From Aradus depressus (Eukaryota > Arthropoda > Insecta > Hemiptera > Aradidae): a stretch of 64,000 nt of DNA. Below the pieces are notes generated by a model, which worked only from the letters and a program-made list of their open reading frames with translations, had not been told where the DNA came from and did no database searches. Positions 17,381 to 30,109 of this stretch are shown piece after piece. Position 1 is the first letter of the stretch. Every line of letters begins with the position of its first letter. The position numbers and the translations under genes were made by a program. The DNA is taken from the NCBI GenBank assembly GCA_963662175.1, contig OY759217.1, forward strand, positions 52,428,108 to 52,492,107, written 5' to 3'.

Positions 17381-17700
17381 ATGTAAGATTTAGGTTGGAC
17401 ACAACTCCGCGGAATCCTCTTATTTTGGAAAACACACTTTTATCCAGCGATCTCAATAGACCGACTTCGATCATATATGAAGAAAAGCTAACATAAGTAA
17501 ATGTAACATAAGTAAAGATCAAAAGTATGATTGGTTCGTTCTTAAGAAAATAGCAATAGAGAAAATGTAAGACTTAGTTTGGACGCAACTCCGCGGAATC
17601 CTCTTATTTTGGAAAACACGCTTCTATCCAGCAATCTCAATAGACCGACTTCGATCATATACGAAGAAAGGCTATCATAAGTAAAGATGAAAAGTATTTT
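17381..17700. repeat. Imperfect tandem duplication, about 186-bp period
   Basis: 17381-17515 and 17567-17700 share ATGTAAGA.TTAG.TTGGAC, AACTCCGCGGAATCCTCTTA, CCAGC.ATCTCAATAGACCG, ACTTCGATCATATA.GAAGA and CATAAGTAAAGAT at about 90% identity. Neither copy has coding capacity. It is an older duplication than the one at 11424. Confidence 0.75.
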
Positions 17701-17799
17701 TTTATTAATTGGGTCAGAGGTGGGGCTCAACTCAAAAATCCCAATAACTGCCGACGTAATGAATGTACCGACGCAAAATTTAGTATAAGGGTTCAGAAG

Positions 17800-17960
17800 C
17801 AACTATGTAAGTCAAATATTGAGTTGTAGCCTTAACGGTCGATTGGGTTTGGAGGGAGAGCAAAAAAGTAATTTATTCATGGTGGGGAAGTACTGTATAG
17901 TGGTGATTCACCGACTAGTTTTTGCACTTTTACTTAATTATTTATCTTATAACTTCTTAA
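17800..17960 (-). repeat. Fragment of the dispersed GTACTTCCCC family
   Basis: Minus-strand landmarks: GGTGAATCACCACTATACAG, TACTTCCCCACC, then TCTCCCTCCAAACCCAATCG and ACCGTTAAGGCTA. This is the head region of the family only. Confidence 0.55.
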
Positions 17961-18023
17961 ACTGTCCTTTTGCAAGGCTGTAAAATGATTCAGATACTGC
18001 AATAACAAATTATATTCCAAGGA

Positions 18024-18295
18024 TGCTTACTGAGCTCAAGATAGCGGGCTCGAAACCCAACCGAGACCCTTAGGTTTTTAATCTGGTAACTGAAAAAACC
18101 TTGAGCACGCCGTCCTTCTCACGGGACGTTAAGAGCTGCGTACAAAGTCAGGTACTCGTTAAAGATTTAGGCAAAATGTAGGACTCCCGTTGTATAGTCG
18201 AGCTCGTGTTCTCCAGAGTGATGAAAGAGTGCTCTGTTAGTAGGTGATATGATCTTGTATTTAAAGCCTGGGCATGAGTCGCTAAATAACTAACT
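18024..18295 (+). repeat. SINE family A copy, head damaged
   Basis: TTACTGAGCTCAAGAT, GGCTCGAAACCCAACCGAGACCC, GAGCACGCCGTCC, GGACGTTAAG, GGTACTCGTTAAAGA, GAGTGCTCTGTTAGTAGGTG, GGGCATGAGTC. The 5' third of the tRNA-like head is missing. Confidence 0.8.
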
Positions 18296-19449
18296 ATTCC
18301 AAGGAAACCATATGGCAGCCCTCTCAACTACCGGATAACAATTATTTTCTTCTGTCAATTAAAACTGACGAAAGATGGGTAAGATAAAATAATAAAAAAA
18401 ACATTTTTTAAGAAAAAAATTATATTTTAGCAATCATTAGACAACTTAAGTAATAGTTAACAACATTTACAATAATTTATAAAGGGCAATTGATATATAT
18501 GATGGAAAATTACATTCTAATGTTGATTATATCATACATAAAGAAAATAGTACAATAAATAAAATGTACAACCTATTTCAATAAATATAAAAATAATGAC
18601 ATTTCCTATTTAATGTAAAACAATAAAATTAATTCAAATAAATATATGTACAAATAGAAGGGAATGAGGCCTCATATCATACTTGGTAGGAAAACAAAAT
18701 TATAGAAAGATCACGAAACGAAGGCTGTGAAAAGTAACACGAAAGTAGACAATCAAGTAAGGAAGGCTGTCATTGTTGCACTGAGTGGGCTGTCATTGTT
18801 GCACATTCAGCTGTCAGAAACGTAACAAATATAAAATTCATGATCATTTAATATTAAACTTTCAATATTTGTCCATTAACTCAGTGCAATAATTATTTAT
18901 AACGACTCTAAAAAAAAAATATTACTTTTTTTGGAGGCATTGTGTGTTTATAACGTGTACTTTTCGTGTTGTCTAACAGTTTACAGATGTTGGCATTAAA
19001 TAAAGTTTGAGTTGAACAAAATGCTTGAGCTTATAAACCAACCTCATGAATGCAATAATATCAATAAAAAGCATCCTTAAAATATTTTATGCCACATTCA
19101 CAACTTTATAAGAAGAAAAGCAAAATATAGCAACCTTAGGAATAAATATAAATAACATAATATGTATTGAATATTGAAGAATAACAATTTTAACGAAAAC
19201 ACATCATGCCCAGCATAATGCTACAAGGCATTGAAATATCAGTTAAACGGAGATTCAAAAAGATTTGAAACTCACATTTTAAATATTTCTGAGCTCCCAA
19301 AAAAATTAGGATCTTCGGCATTTGACAAGTCTCACTAAACAAAAATGAATACACGCTCAGAAGCTGATTATTATTCAAAAAACTGGTGAAATTGGAAGAA
19401 AGAGAAGAGCTTTGTCCTATCTCAAAACACTATTCGCATGTAGAAACAA
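18296..19449. other. AT-rich intergenic DNA
   Basis: No gene or clear repeat beyond a short direct repeat (GGCTGTCATTGTTGCAC twice, near 18768 and 18789). Confidence 0.5.
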
Positions 19450-19855
19450 AGGGCATAGTTGAATCACCAACAATGTACTTCCACAGCGTGAGTTGTTGCT
19501 CTCCCTCTGAAACTTATGTCGAAAACCAAGATGTCTTACTTAGAGAGTTCTCAATCCTCAAACTAAACCTATTGTTCATTCTTTAAGTACATCGACAGTT
19601 ATTAGTGTTTTTAAATTGACCCTCGCTACCCTTCGACCTGTTTCGCTGGAAACAATTTGACTTATCGTGCACTAGATATACATATAACATTTTCTGTTGA
19701 TATTTTAGTTTTAAGTTCACAGAATATATATATATATTTTTTTTTAAATTTCGAAAACAGGGAATTGGAAAACATGGAAATCCTGGTGAAAACTCAGGAA
19801 CGAATGTCTAACCGATTACATAACTGCCCCTGTACTTCGTATAATACATAAATGT
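19450..19855 (+). repeat. Copy of the dispersed GTACTTCCCC/GAAGTA family
   Basis: The head GTTGAATCACCAACAATGTACTTCC is followed by TTGCTCTCCCTC, ACATCGACAGTTATTAG, CCTTCGACCTGTTTCGCTGG, GGAATTGGAAAACATGGAAAT and CTAACCGATTACATAACTGCC, with the end CTGTACTTCGTATAATAC. Confidence 0.65.
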
Positions 19856-22670
19856 ACTTGGCAACATGTAATTACATACAAACTAATCAATCATACATCC
19901 CTTTTATAAACTAAAAGTCTCCCATCTCTGAATATACAGTCAGTACTTACTCTGATCACAGTCCAATGTAATAAATACATTAAAATTAAATGTTTACATT
20001 TTTCTTAGCTAATTTTCAAATAATAATCAATATTTTTACTTATCCTTTACCATAATTGATTTCATAAAATCAATGCTTGCCGTTGAAAATAAGACATTAT
20101 ACGTATTTTTACAAAAGCCTTAAGAGAAATGAAAAAAATATGGAATAACATAGTTCGAAACAAATAATAATAATAAAGAAACAGAAAAATCAGTCATCAA
20201 TTTAAAATTAGACAAAATTGAATGACAAAATATACAAATAAATTTACATACTCGAAACATACAATATAAATATTTAGGTAAAATCGTACATAAATTATTA
20301 TCCAATTATTTCCACTAATTATTATAATACGTGACATCTTTGGCACACCAACACCACACTCGATAAAAAAAAATCAATCCTTAAGAAATATACAACATTT
20401 AATATTTAAATAACTAAGAAATATAGAAAAAAAATAAAATTGTTTTAAATAAAATATAAAATTGAAGTAAATAGAAAAATAAATAATTACATAAAATAGA
20501 CATTTTGAAGGCAGTACATTTATTTATCTAATACATTTTTCTTTTCTTCCTTAACTCTATTTACAAAAACACAAAGAGAAAAGACTAGGAAGCTTAAAGT
20601 CTTGTAAGACTACAATAATCAATAATCAATACGCTCTTCAATATCGCTAATATAAATACTTAGTCAATAATAAAAATAATATTTTATACAGCGTATTTTC
20701 TTAATATATTTTTTGTCTATAACGAGACTTTAATACAACGATACCAAAGTAAAGTATTTATTTTGTCAAATATAACCTTAAATGTTGACAAAATTGCTAA
20801 TTAATATTAGGAATCAAATACTTTCTTCAATCATTGTTGTACTACGATATGATACATTGCATAATGTGTATTTGAGGCTCTTTAGATATAGCTCAGAGTA
20901 TAATTCTATTTTCAAGAGTATAACGGGGGAAGATAATTAGAACAGATTTATAGAGCGAGGAGAAACAGCCAATGAGAATGTTTTGTTCGTCTCACCAACC
21001 CAAGGGCAACCAAAGGGCCTCAAGGTCAACCAAATGTCAACTGTTGAACATAGAACTCAACAAGACTTTACAGGTGACACATCTCATGACTGGAGTCTAT
21101 AGATAGGTGCTACCAAAAAGAGGCATTACAAAGGACATTATAAAGTTTCAAATGACAAACAAATAAAGAAACCAGAGAGGAGGGGGGGGGGGGGGCATTA
21201 AAGTTAGTGAGACATAGGTTCATTATTTAGGGCATTTTTCCCATACGTGTCTTCCTCGTGACAATAATACAGCCTTTATGGTGCACACAATGAACGATCG
21301 TTCCACAGGAAGGTAAGGGAGAATTCCCTCGAAAGATCGTCGTGAAAGAACTTTGCGGAAATTGTCGGAAATATTCAACCTCTATAAGTATCCCAAAGGG
21401 TGAAGAACAGTATTGAAAATCTTAGAAGTTGAATAGCGACTGTAGAATTATATTTAATTCTAAGAACAGTTTAGAGATAAGGCACATCTCCTCAGTTCAA
21501 GCGCCAATGTTTCCATAAATGTGTGTATAGGCGCCTCAGTTAGTACGTGCTAGACAACGGCCAACACCTTTCTTTGAACTATTTCCATCAACACCCTATT
21601 TGTACACTCTGTACAACTTCCATTATTCACAGGTAAAATGTTGTTAAACACTTAAGTAAAGTGTTGTCAACTTTCGCATTGCTGACTTAGTAACGTTATC
21701 TGCCCGGTCTGTAACTAAACAAGGCTTATAAGAATGTTACTTGTGAAATTACAACCGTTAAAGAACCAGCATTCATTTTATGTTTTGCACCCCATAAAAG
21801 AGACTTAAGAGCCTGTGTTTCGTGAATGCTAGTACTCGGCCCCTCCACGATCTCCACTTCCCGTTCAGAATGTTAAGATGAGCTATGTTTGAACTGGCCG
21901 CATGATGTTCGGGTGTTTCCCTGTAATATTTATAAATCTGATACAACTTATTATCCTGAAAGGAAGATTTATTTGTTGAGTGATTAGCCCGGTTGGCTAT
22001 GGCGCTCAGAGGGATGTAGTTAGTATGTCTGGAGCCTAAAAGAGACGGTTTAATGTAAATATCAATAAAGAACGACCTAGTGGTTAAATCAACTGCCGAA
22101 CATTTTCGAAATCCTGATTTTAGGTAATGAAGTTACTTCCGAGCAAGGGCGGGTCAACCTGCTAGTATTTATATAAAGTAAGAATTAGAAAGACCCCCAA
22201 AATCGTGTTCAGTGAGACATGTTTCATGAAAATATGGAGAGTTGGCGTAGGTCTTGCCAACCGAGTAAGCGCACAGGCTAGACATCCGTTAGACATATAA
22301 ATACATTTAAATCAAGAAAAAGACAATATTCTTGGCCAATATGCGTCCAGTCGAAATTTCCGAATACATTTTAGCGATTTGTTTCAATATAGTGGAAAAC
22401 TAATAAAAATAAAGATATTTTTATCTACGATACATGTCTAACTCAACAAAAGTTAGTTTTCCATGGAATTCGACAATATAAATAAGTTCTTAGTTTTTAC
22501 TAGTTCCCCCCCTCCCTTCCATTGTTTCCATGAGAACTGTTTGTCACTTTCCCTACAAACCTAATCCTGTGTTTTTTCCTGGTATTTTCTCCAATCCGTT
22601 TGGAATCCAAAGACTTAGCCTTTCAACAGGACAACTCAATAAAACCAAAAAGCTCTGATAGAAACTACCG
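19856..22670. other. AT-rich 3' flank of SUCO, no gene recognised
   Basis: Probably includes the SUCO 3' untranslated region next to 22671. Only a G run at about 21182-21195 stands out. Several AATAAA sites occur on the minus strand (for example near 21968-21973), but none can be assigned. Confidence 0.45.
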
Positions 22671-22981
22671 TCAAAACAGTTTTTTGACAATTTTCCTAAA
22701 GGCGCCAGTTTTCTTGGTCTTTGTCTCGCTGGAGATGGAGAGTGCCTCCTGGGACGAGGACGTCTGTGTCTGCGAACTTCGCTTCCCTCGAGCCCACATG
22801 GCGGTCCTCATGTACTCTGGCACTCCCTCAGGCTCTAGAGGTTTCCATTCCGCCTCATTCCCCAGCACCACCACCTGATGGTTGTTGTCGCTTTTCCGTC
22901 TTCGTTTCCTCTTCCGAGCGCCCTCCCGAGAGACCTTCCTCTTGGGCACTTCCACCGTAAGGCCTTTCTCCTGAGTCTCTC
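22671..22981 (-). CDS. SUCO: SUCO exon 11 (terminal coding exon)
   Basis: Residues about 774-876 and stop. Very basic (KRKV, RKRKRRRKSDNN), then VVVLGNEAEWKPLEPEG and a Ser/Thr/Gln-rich tail ending RKIVKKLF. This is the cytosolic tail after the membrane segment. Acceptor ATTACTCAG|GA completes a Gly codon. The tail is much shorter than in vertebrate SUCO, though the KKK/RKRK-rich character is shared. Confidence 0.85.
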
Positions 22982-24120
22982 CTGAGTAATAAAAAAAAAA
23001 AAAAAAAAAATGAGAAAAGTTACATGTGATCTTCATAAAAATGTTCTTTATTTTAATTTGTCGGCAGGCACCATACTACCCATTTCTGTTGCAGTAGAAC
23101 CTCGATTTATCGAGTTGATCGACGCCAGGCCATCTCGGTTAATAAAACACATGGATAATCATTATTACTACTATTTTGCTTATAATATCTCTATAATTAC
23201 CTCATCAATAGCATATTAATGTGATTAAGAGATCATTATTACCGAAAAGTTTCCAAGAAGAAAAAAAAGTTTCAGTTAAACGAATTTATTATATTCATTG
23301 AACAAAACAAACTAGAAAAAAAAGGAGAATTTATGAAAAAACGCATTTCAAATATCAGGATTAATTTCAAGTCAAAATTTTCGAAGTAATTTATATGTTA
23401 AGGTTTAAAAATATGACCATACATATCACTCATTTTTGTTTGTTCTTCCACATTTTACTAAAATAAAACTAACTTGCTCTAACCCACTCAAGCCTTCTCA
23501 TTTCCTGGCTTCCCTGCACTGTATCGGCTACTACTAAACCATTGTACATACCTCAATAATTGTATGAAACCGTAATGTAAATTGATCCATATCGTAGACT
23601 ACTGTGAAACTACGATTTTCACACACGACAATAGTATGAGAGGAAAAGCCAAATTAATAAATCTAGTTTGGCCGAAATGAGGGTTCTTACAGTAGGGCTG
23701 AGGAGCCTTCACTACAAGAAACATACGAAGTTCTTAAAAATATTGTCTACGGAAATGATGGTAATACATAACCAATCTATATTTTATTAAATGTTTCAAC
23801 TAAATATGTTGAACGTTAAAGAACATTTGAAAAAAATAAAAAATAAAAAATAACAAAAAAAATGTAACACTTAACATTCGTGTTTTATTTTGGTTATTAT
23901 TTTCTCAAACGATTCGTACATATTTAATTAATAAACTCAAAAATACATAGAATTATCTGCATTTCTATAGATATCATATTTTTTTAAGAACCACATACAT
24001 TCAAGTGTTTCGTCTGGGAGGCCTGGCTCGCAAGCCCCGCGTCTATCCTGACATACATTTACATTTATTCAATTTGATATCTAACTTGTATTTTTTTAAA
24101 AATATCTATATAACTAGCAA

Positions 24121-24434
24121 GGAGGGCGCCGGTAGCTCAAAATAACAGATTCCAAACCCAGCAGAAGCCCTTAGGATTTTTAATCGGGGGTGAAAAAAAA
24201 ACATGAGGATGCCGTCCTTTGGATGGGACGTTAAGTGATGATCCCGAGCTTATGCGATGTCAGGTACTCGTAAGAAACCCCTACTCTAGGTGAATAAAAA
24301 TTTAGGATAGGCATAATTTAGGACTACCCCTATAGATTCAGGCTCATGTGCACTAGAGCGACGAAAGAGCGCTCAGGTAGTAGGCGATATGACCTCGTAG
24401 TTAAAGCCCGGGCATGATTCATAATAACTAACTA
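24121..24434 (+). repeat. SINE family A copy
   Basis: GGAGGGCGCCGGTAGCTCA head with a decayed B box (ATTCCAAACCC), then the complete body to GGGCATGATTCATAATAACTAACTA. It lies in SUCO intron 10, antisense to the gene. Confidence 0.85.
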
Positions 24435-24824
24435 CAAGTGCTTGTTCAAGTGAATGCACGGCGTCCTTACGTCTGTGGAACTCGATTTATTTATGTTTGT
24501 GAAGAGCGTAGTTTTACAGAAGTCTCTGTTAGTGGACCTACTTAGAAGGGCTGACAAGCAGCCGTTGTACTAGGAAGCGAAGAAAACAGTTCTGGCTTCA
24601 AGTTGGAAAAACATTTTTTCTGCGACAATTTTCATTAACTCAACTGCTTTCTTTTCATAAAGAACTTGAACCTTGTATCCTCATTGTACTATAGTATCAA
24701 CATTCGTTGGAGGAGACAAGAACGCAACCCTCCCGCATCTTCAGTGTATAACTACTATACTAGAAGAAAAAAATAAACAAAAAAGGAGCTTTACTTATAT
24801 GAAAGAGATGATGTCACTTCTCAC

Positions 24825-25047
24825 CTTGAGGCAGAGAATGGTGGGAGGAGAGGAGGCGGACAGGGTTGGCTGGGGGGTGGCCAGAGTGTCTGCGCGGAGG
24901 AGGCCCACGGACTGGAGGCTCCAGTCTAGGGGGCGGGGCCCGCTGACCAGAAGAGGCAGCACCTAGTCGACGCCAGGTCCACACCACCAGGATGAAGCCA
25001 ACCACCTCCAGTATCACGATCACACCGTGCTGACTCACCGCCCAAGC
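24825..25047 (-). CDS. SUCO: SUCO exon 10, transmembrane segment
   Basis: Residues about 700-773. Starts AWAVSQHG, then the hydrophobic helix VIVILEVVGFILVVWTW, then RRLGAASSGQRAPPPRLEPP, a Pro/Arg-rich cytosolic juxtamembrane stretch. In the family, a single membrane span follows the coiled coil. Acceptor GATAG|GC, donor CTCAAG|GTGAGA. Confidence 0.88.
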
Positions 25048-25130
25048 CTATCAACAACAAAAAAACATATTTTTAGTTTATAAGAAATTTCTAAGTTGAG
25101 GAACGCGGACATATTGTCGAATTTGTAATA

Positions 25131-25301
25131 AATAAATAAAACAAGCTTATTTTTTGAAATGTTGTCTATTCCACTAAAGATATTTATAAAAATACATAAC
25201 TAGACCTGACGATGGTGTGAAGCCGAAACCGGTAGTTGTATTTTTATAAATATCTTTAGTGGAATAGACAACATTTCAAAAAATAAGCTTGTTTTATTTA
25301 A
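25131..25301. repeat. Foldback element with a single hammerhead-like core
   Basis: Left arm 25131-25204 and right arm 25233-25301 are inverted copies (AAATATCTTTAGTGGAATAG, ACAACATTTCAAAAAATAAG), with the core AACTAGACCTGACGA...GAAACCGGTAGTT at the tip. As RNA, the arms would be one long stem I. It lies in SUCO intron 9. A truncated right arm of the same family (CCCGAAATGGTAGTTTTTGT...) is at 25436-25505. Confidence 0.85.
25206..25234 (+). ncRNA. Hammerhead-ribozyme-like core
   Basis: CTGACGA at 25206-25212, one T, GGT-GTGAA-GCC as a three-pair stem II, GAAA at 25225-25228, then CCGGTA with self-complementary ACCGGT for stem III and cleavage expected after the A at 25234. The flanking arms pair for more than 20 bp. 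It is the best-formed of the cores in the window. The extra T after CTGACGA is a departure from the canonical core. Confidence 0.5.
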
Positions 25302-26323
25302 TTATAAGAAATATGTTCTTGATTTTTCACCATTGTCATATTTTCCATCAACATGAATCAAAAAATGAAAAAAATAATTTTCATAATTGTCTGTTCATGT
25401 GTATGTGGACACGATAACTTTCAATGCAAATAATCCCGAAATGGTAGTTTTTGTATAAATGTTTTGCGGAATAGACAATATTTAAAAAAAAAAGTTTGTT
25501 TTATTAACCTTCCATCAGGATATGTTCCAAAATGACTGGATAGAGAAGAGGAGGGGAGGTAGAAATGGTGTTTCATGTTTTCTCGGTTACTATTGGACAG
25601 AGTTATCTCTCTTTTTGTGAAATAATAAGGATATATTTGAATTTTTTTATACTTTCAATTAATCTATCTCAAAAAGTATAGCTCTTAGGTCATTTTCAGA
25701 TGGAAAAAAATGCAAGACTGAAATTTTGATTTTAAGTTCCGTTATTGTCATCGAAGTAGCTAAATCCAAATATAAAAAATTATTTTGTTCTCTTAGTTCC
25801 CACAATAATCCTCTAGTCCGTGCCCTCCATTCTGCCATACTTCCCCAACAACGGCTTAAGCGTCAATAGCCTAGAGACCTCCTTAGTAGCAGCAGTGACA
25901 GTGATCAGTTACAAATGAGAGTAACTCAGTGACTAGGGAGTGTCACCACTGGGTGATTTATCCCCTCTTGACATTTTGACTTAGCCATTATCTCTCTTTT
26001 AGCAAATTTGCTTGTTATATTTATTTTTTAAACAGTTGTAAATATATATTTGTAAATAAAAAATGTGCCGGAATCCATATGGTTACCATCAACTCGATAC
26101 CGAAATGTCCTAAAGTGAATCCGTACTTGATTTCGTTTGATGAGTATAGAAAAGTTGAAAGAGTTATACTTTTTGAGATAGGTTAATTGAAAGTGTGAAA
26201 AAATTCCAATATATTCACATTTTTCACATGTTTGCGCGAAGTGGAACAATTCTGTCCAGTAGTAACGGAGAAAACATGAAGCACTGTATATATATATAGA
26301 TAAATGACTATCCTAATGATTAC

Positions 26324-26560
26324 CTTAGTGAACCAGGACTCTCGGTGGGCGAGCAGCTCCGCCACAGCTGCCGATAGAGTGTCCACTTTGTGGTAAAGAG
26401 CAGCAAGCTGGGCTCCTTGCATGCTCTCTCGCTCCGCAGCCAGTCGACGCTCCTCCATCATGCTCGACAGACTCCGCTGTAGCTCTTCGACCTGCTTCTT
26501 GTACCGTCTTGACAACTCCTCCAGATACTGACTGGACAGCGACATGTTCACTTCCAGTGC
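26324..26560 (-). CDS. SUCO: SUCO exon 9, coiled coil
   Basis: Residues 621-699. It opens ALEVNMSLSSQYLEELSRRY, KKQVEELQRSLSSMM, almost word for word the conserved SUCO signature after the KESVF.RL.NRIK motif of exon 8. It continues as heptads to AALYHKVDTLSAAVAELLAH. Acceptor GGTAG|GC, donor ACTAAG|GTAATC, both phase 0. The coiled coil is lumenal, next to the membrane span. Confidence 0.93.
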
Positions 26561-27327
26561 CTACCAATTAAGTAAACAAACGGACCATAAAATAGTGTAC
26601 CATAATGTGAACAGAATACAACCAGCAAATAGAAACAATTATAGCACTTTTTTGAAGCTTTTATTATGGTAAACAAAAGAAAAAGCCAGAAACAAGCAAC
26701 GAATTTTTGGTTTCCCTTCATTATCTCGAGACTCTGCCATGTCTTTGACTGCTAAAATCTGCTGAACCTAAATGAAAGCCCACATAATTACACACAAATT
26801 CTTTTATTCTAGTTTTCGTTACAAGTATGGGGGATATCTGCCGTGACTATTTTGGACGTCACGAATGGACAGCCATTGCCTGACACTGCACTGGCTATAT
26901 CGTTTCTAGCGAATTTTTACTTTTAGTGTTCTGTGATACCGCACAAGTTTATCATGGCAAAAGATGTCCTAAATCTCTAAGTCCTAGCGATGTGAAACTT
27001 TGATAAAATGTGTAGAGTTATAATCCTAAAATTAGAATAACAACATTTTATTTTGAGAAGGGTCGCCGTAGAGCTAATTTAAAAAGAAAACAAAATTGCT
27101 CAATAGCCCTTTATGAGCCTAGCAACAACAAATACTAAAGTGGAAAGTACTTTTTTAAATGTACAATAACAAAGTTAATGGTAGAGCTGGTCTAAGAGTC
27201 ATTTCACTGCATAGGCCCTTATGATTCAATACGAAGGGGAACTATCTTCAAGTGAGAAACATTGTTCGACGCATTGGTCAACATCCCCCTTATTGCAGGT
27301 GATACCCTCACTCTCGGCCTTTCTTAC

Positions 27328-27509
27328 CTTGATCCGGTTGGCGAGCCTCACGAAGACGGACTCCTTCTGTACCGGAACCTGCGTGGTTCTCGTCTCCTCT
27401 GGTTCCTCTTCTGAATCGGGGAAGAGAGAATCTAAAGCTAGTGAGTCCACTGACATGCCTTCCTCACCTCCTTCCAAGGAAGTGCCGATAGTCTCGTTCA
27501 CGTCAATAC
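27328..27509 (-). CDS. SUCO: SUCO exon 8
   Basis: Residues about 560-620: GIDVNETIGTSLEGGEE, an acidic stretch PDSEEEPEETRT, then QKESVFVRLANRIK, the invariant motif that precedes the coiled coil in SUCO proteins. Acceptor CTGCAG|GT, donor ATCAAG|GTAAGA. Confidence 0.92.
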
Positions 27510-28005
27510 CTGCAGAAACAGGAGAGGGAAAATATAAATAAAGCGTAATAAACATCTTGCTGTGTCCAAGCATGCTCACACATTTATTTTATACTCTTTT
27601 TTCCTGCAGTAAACATTAATTTTTTTAAATGAATGAAAAAGGAAAAACAAAGAAGGAAAATCAAAGTTAAATACTATAAAATCGATAACACTATAAAATC
27701 GATAACACTATAAACACGAGGGTCGCCAGGTCATTCAATTCGGGATTGGATAAAGCCAGTACTCATTTTATGTTCTGAGTCCCCAAAACCTCAACCCCAA
27801 AATTAAAATTTTGAGACACCACATAGCCTATGTTCGAAGTTGGACGGTCCTTGAAAGACCCTAAAAGTTTCGTAATGTTTAGCCGCTAGAGCTCAAACAT
27901 ACAGATACAAATTGAAATGGCTGTCTCTAAGGCTTCTATATAACGAGTAACGAATTTTTGATCCAATACAGACGAAACTAATTTCATAGTACGATATATA
28001 GTCAC

Positions 28006-28352
28006 CAGGAAGTTGAGTGGTGTCGTTGTGGCTGCTAGACAGAGCCACCTCTGCAGAAGGAGCTGCCACTTTAGGAACCTCTGTCGGTCTCACTTCAGGC
28101 TCCGATTCCATCATCATCACTGACGTCTCATCTTCCTGACTCACCGACTCTTCCTTCGGCAAGGCTTTCGTGGGTTTAATCTCCTCCTCAGGCGCACGAA
28201 CGGGCTCCTTCTTCTCCGACGACTCTTCATCATCTGGGACTGTTGTGTTCTTCTCATCTTTATTCAGTTGGGGAGATTCTTCGAATGTGGTGTTCAGACA
28301 AACTTTCTTTCGAGTGACCGCCAAATAGTTACAAAGAGCAGCTATTGTCTCA
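28006..28352 (-). CDS. SUCO: SUCO exon 7, acidic linker
   Basis: Residues about 444-559. ETIAALCNYLAVTRKK, then a long Glu/Ser/Pro-rich linker (DEESSEKKEPVRAPEEE, SEPEVRPTEVPKVA) that is probably disordered. Acceptor TTTCAG|T completes a Ser codon; donor CCTG|GTGACT leaves one base that joins exon 8. Confidence 0.88.
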
Positions 28353-28451
28353 CTGAAAACAACAAATAATTTAATGTTATTTAAACTAAATAAAATAAAA
28401 TTTTTACTCGCAAGTTTCGTGTATTCAAAATTTATTGAATGAGCACTAACT

Positions 28452-28553
28452 TAGGATCCCCAGAGTAGAGTCGGGCTCATGTCCACCAGAATGACAAAGA
28501 GCGCTCTGGTATTAGGCGATACGGCCTCGTAGTTAAAGCCCGGGCATGAGTCA
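28452..28553 (+). repeat. SINE family A 3' fragment
   Basis: TAGAGTCGGGCTCATGTCCA, AAGAGCGCTCTGGTA, GGCGATACGGCCTCGTAGTT, GCCCGGGCATGAGTCA. In SUCO intron 6. Confidence 0.75.
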
Positions 28554-28869
28554 GACTATTATGGTTTTCAGTGTGTGGTAACATTTACTTACCACATGAC
28601 CGGTTTTTTTAACATTCCATAATACAGATACAGTATGTAAACTACTTCTAAAACATTTAGTTAAAATATTCATTATAAAACAATATATATCAGTTACGTA
28701 TTAGCTGCATTTCTATAGAAATCAGTTTTTTTTTAGAACTACCTACAATTGTTTTTATGAGCGCGGACGAATTTTTATTATGGTTTTATTTTGTTGTGCG
28801 ATTTCTTGGCTCTTTTGATTGAAAGCATATCGAGAGTGAAAACTTAACTTCGCACCACCAATGAGATAT

Positions 28870-29480
28870 TTAAAAAATCGGTGAATCACCAGCTATGTTT
28901 ATCTCCAGCACGAATTAATCAATCAAGTTTTCGCTCTCCCTCCAAAAGCAATTGATCGTTTGGTCTAGAAATCAATATTTAAGTTACCCAATGGCTTCTG
29001 AGCATTCATACTAAATTTTGTGTCGAGTCTCCCTCCCTCCTCTGATTTCCTCCTACCCATCGGCCGATTTCGCAGAAAACTAACTGATGCTGTCCTTATG
29101 GTGTTTTGAATTTAAATATAAAATATCATGTTGACAAATAGGGATTTTCATTTGAGCATCCCTCTGTTCCCTCCTTCCGTTTGTCTGAAAATTAATAGGT
29201 GTCAATTATTAGAGATTTTGTGTTAAGACCCCTCCCCTCCTCATTTCCCTTTGGTCGACTTGGCTCAAAATCAGTAAGTGTCCTTATGAGGTTCTGGATA
29301 CACATATAAAATTTCATTTCGATCATTTATTCTTTCGGGAGTCATCTGTATGACAGACAGAATTTTTTTCTTTCAATTTCGGAATCAGGGATCGGAAAAC
29401 ATGAAATTTCGGTGAAAACATCGAATTTCTAACCGATTATTTCGGCACAGCTGCGGATGTAAAAGTTATATGTTCGAGCT
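28870..29480 (+). repeat. Copy of the dispersed GTACTTCCCC/GAAGTA family
   Basis: Starts ATCGGTGAATCACCAGC and AATTAATCAATCAAGTTTTC, then CGCTCTCCCTCCAAAAGCAA. It contains two or three internal near-repeats of the GGCCGATTTCGC.GAAAA(C/T) module, the AGACAGACAGAAT motif, AGGGATCGGAAAACATGAAA and CTAACCGATTA. One of the longest copies, with internal module duplication. Confidence 0.6.
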
Positions 29481-30109
29481 AATAAATAAATATGTTAGCC
29501 AGGATATAAAATGTATCTATGAATACACTTATGTATGTAAAATCTAATCTCAATTACATTTATTTTGTTTAAACAATTTATGACGGATGGACAGACGTCA
29601 AACAATAGTTAGCAGGGTTCCACAAACGGTATTCGACCTAAAAAAACCAGAATACTAAAATTAGTTTCTGAAGAGTACCAATATTTTCTGATGCAGACAA
29701 ATATATTTCATATGTAATTTTAACTAAAAATTCAAAATTATAATAAATTTTACGTATGAAAAAGATGAAATATTCTATTCGACATGTCATCTATCCATCT
29801 ATTGACATTGACAATGACCTTGACCATAGAGAAAGAGAAACATTATTATCATTGCATGTTGTATTATAATAATCATTATTGTACCATTAACGATACTCTT
29901 TTACGCATTAGTGTATGAATATCAGGATGATATAAGTGAAAATAATAATAAAATATCAGAGAGGAGTGTCAACAAATAGGTTCAGTGAGTGAACATAGGC
30001 AGGAAAAAATAAAATAAACAAACCGGAAATGTTTGACAAGATTTGTGACAATTTAAGAATACGCACTTTTGAACAAATCCTTTCTATTAACTTTTCTTAA
30101 CTGTCTTGG

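Noticed and set aside
22721..22960. Plus-strand ORFs over the last SUCO exon
   Set aside because: Antisense shadows of exon 11; the minus-strand reading is in phase with ten other exons.
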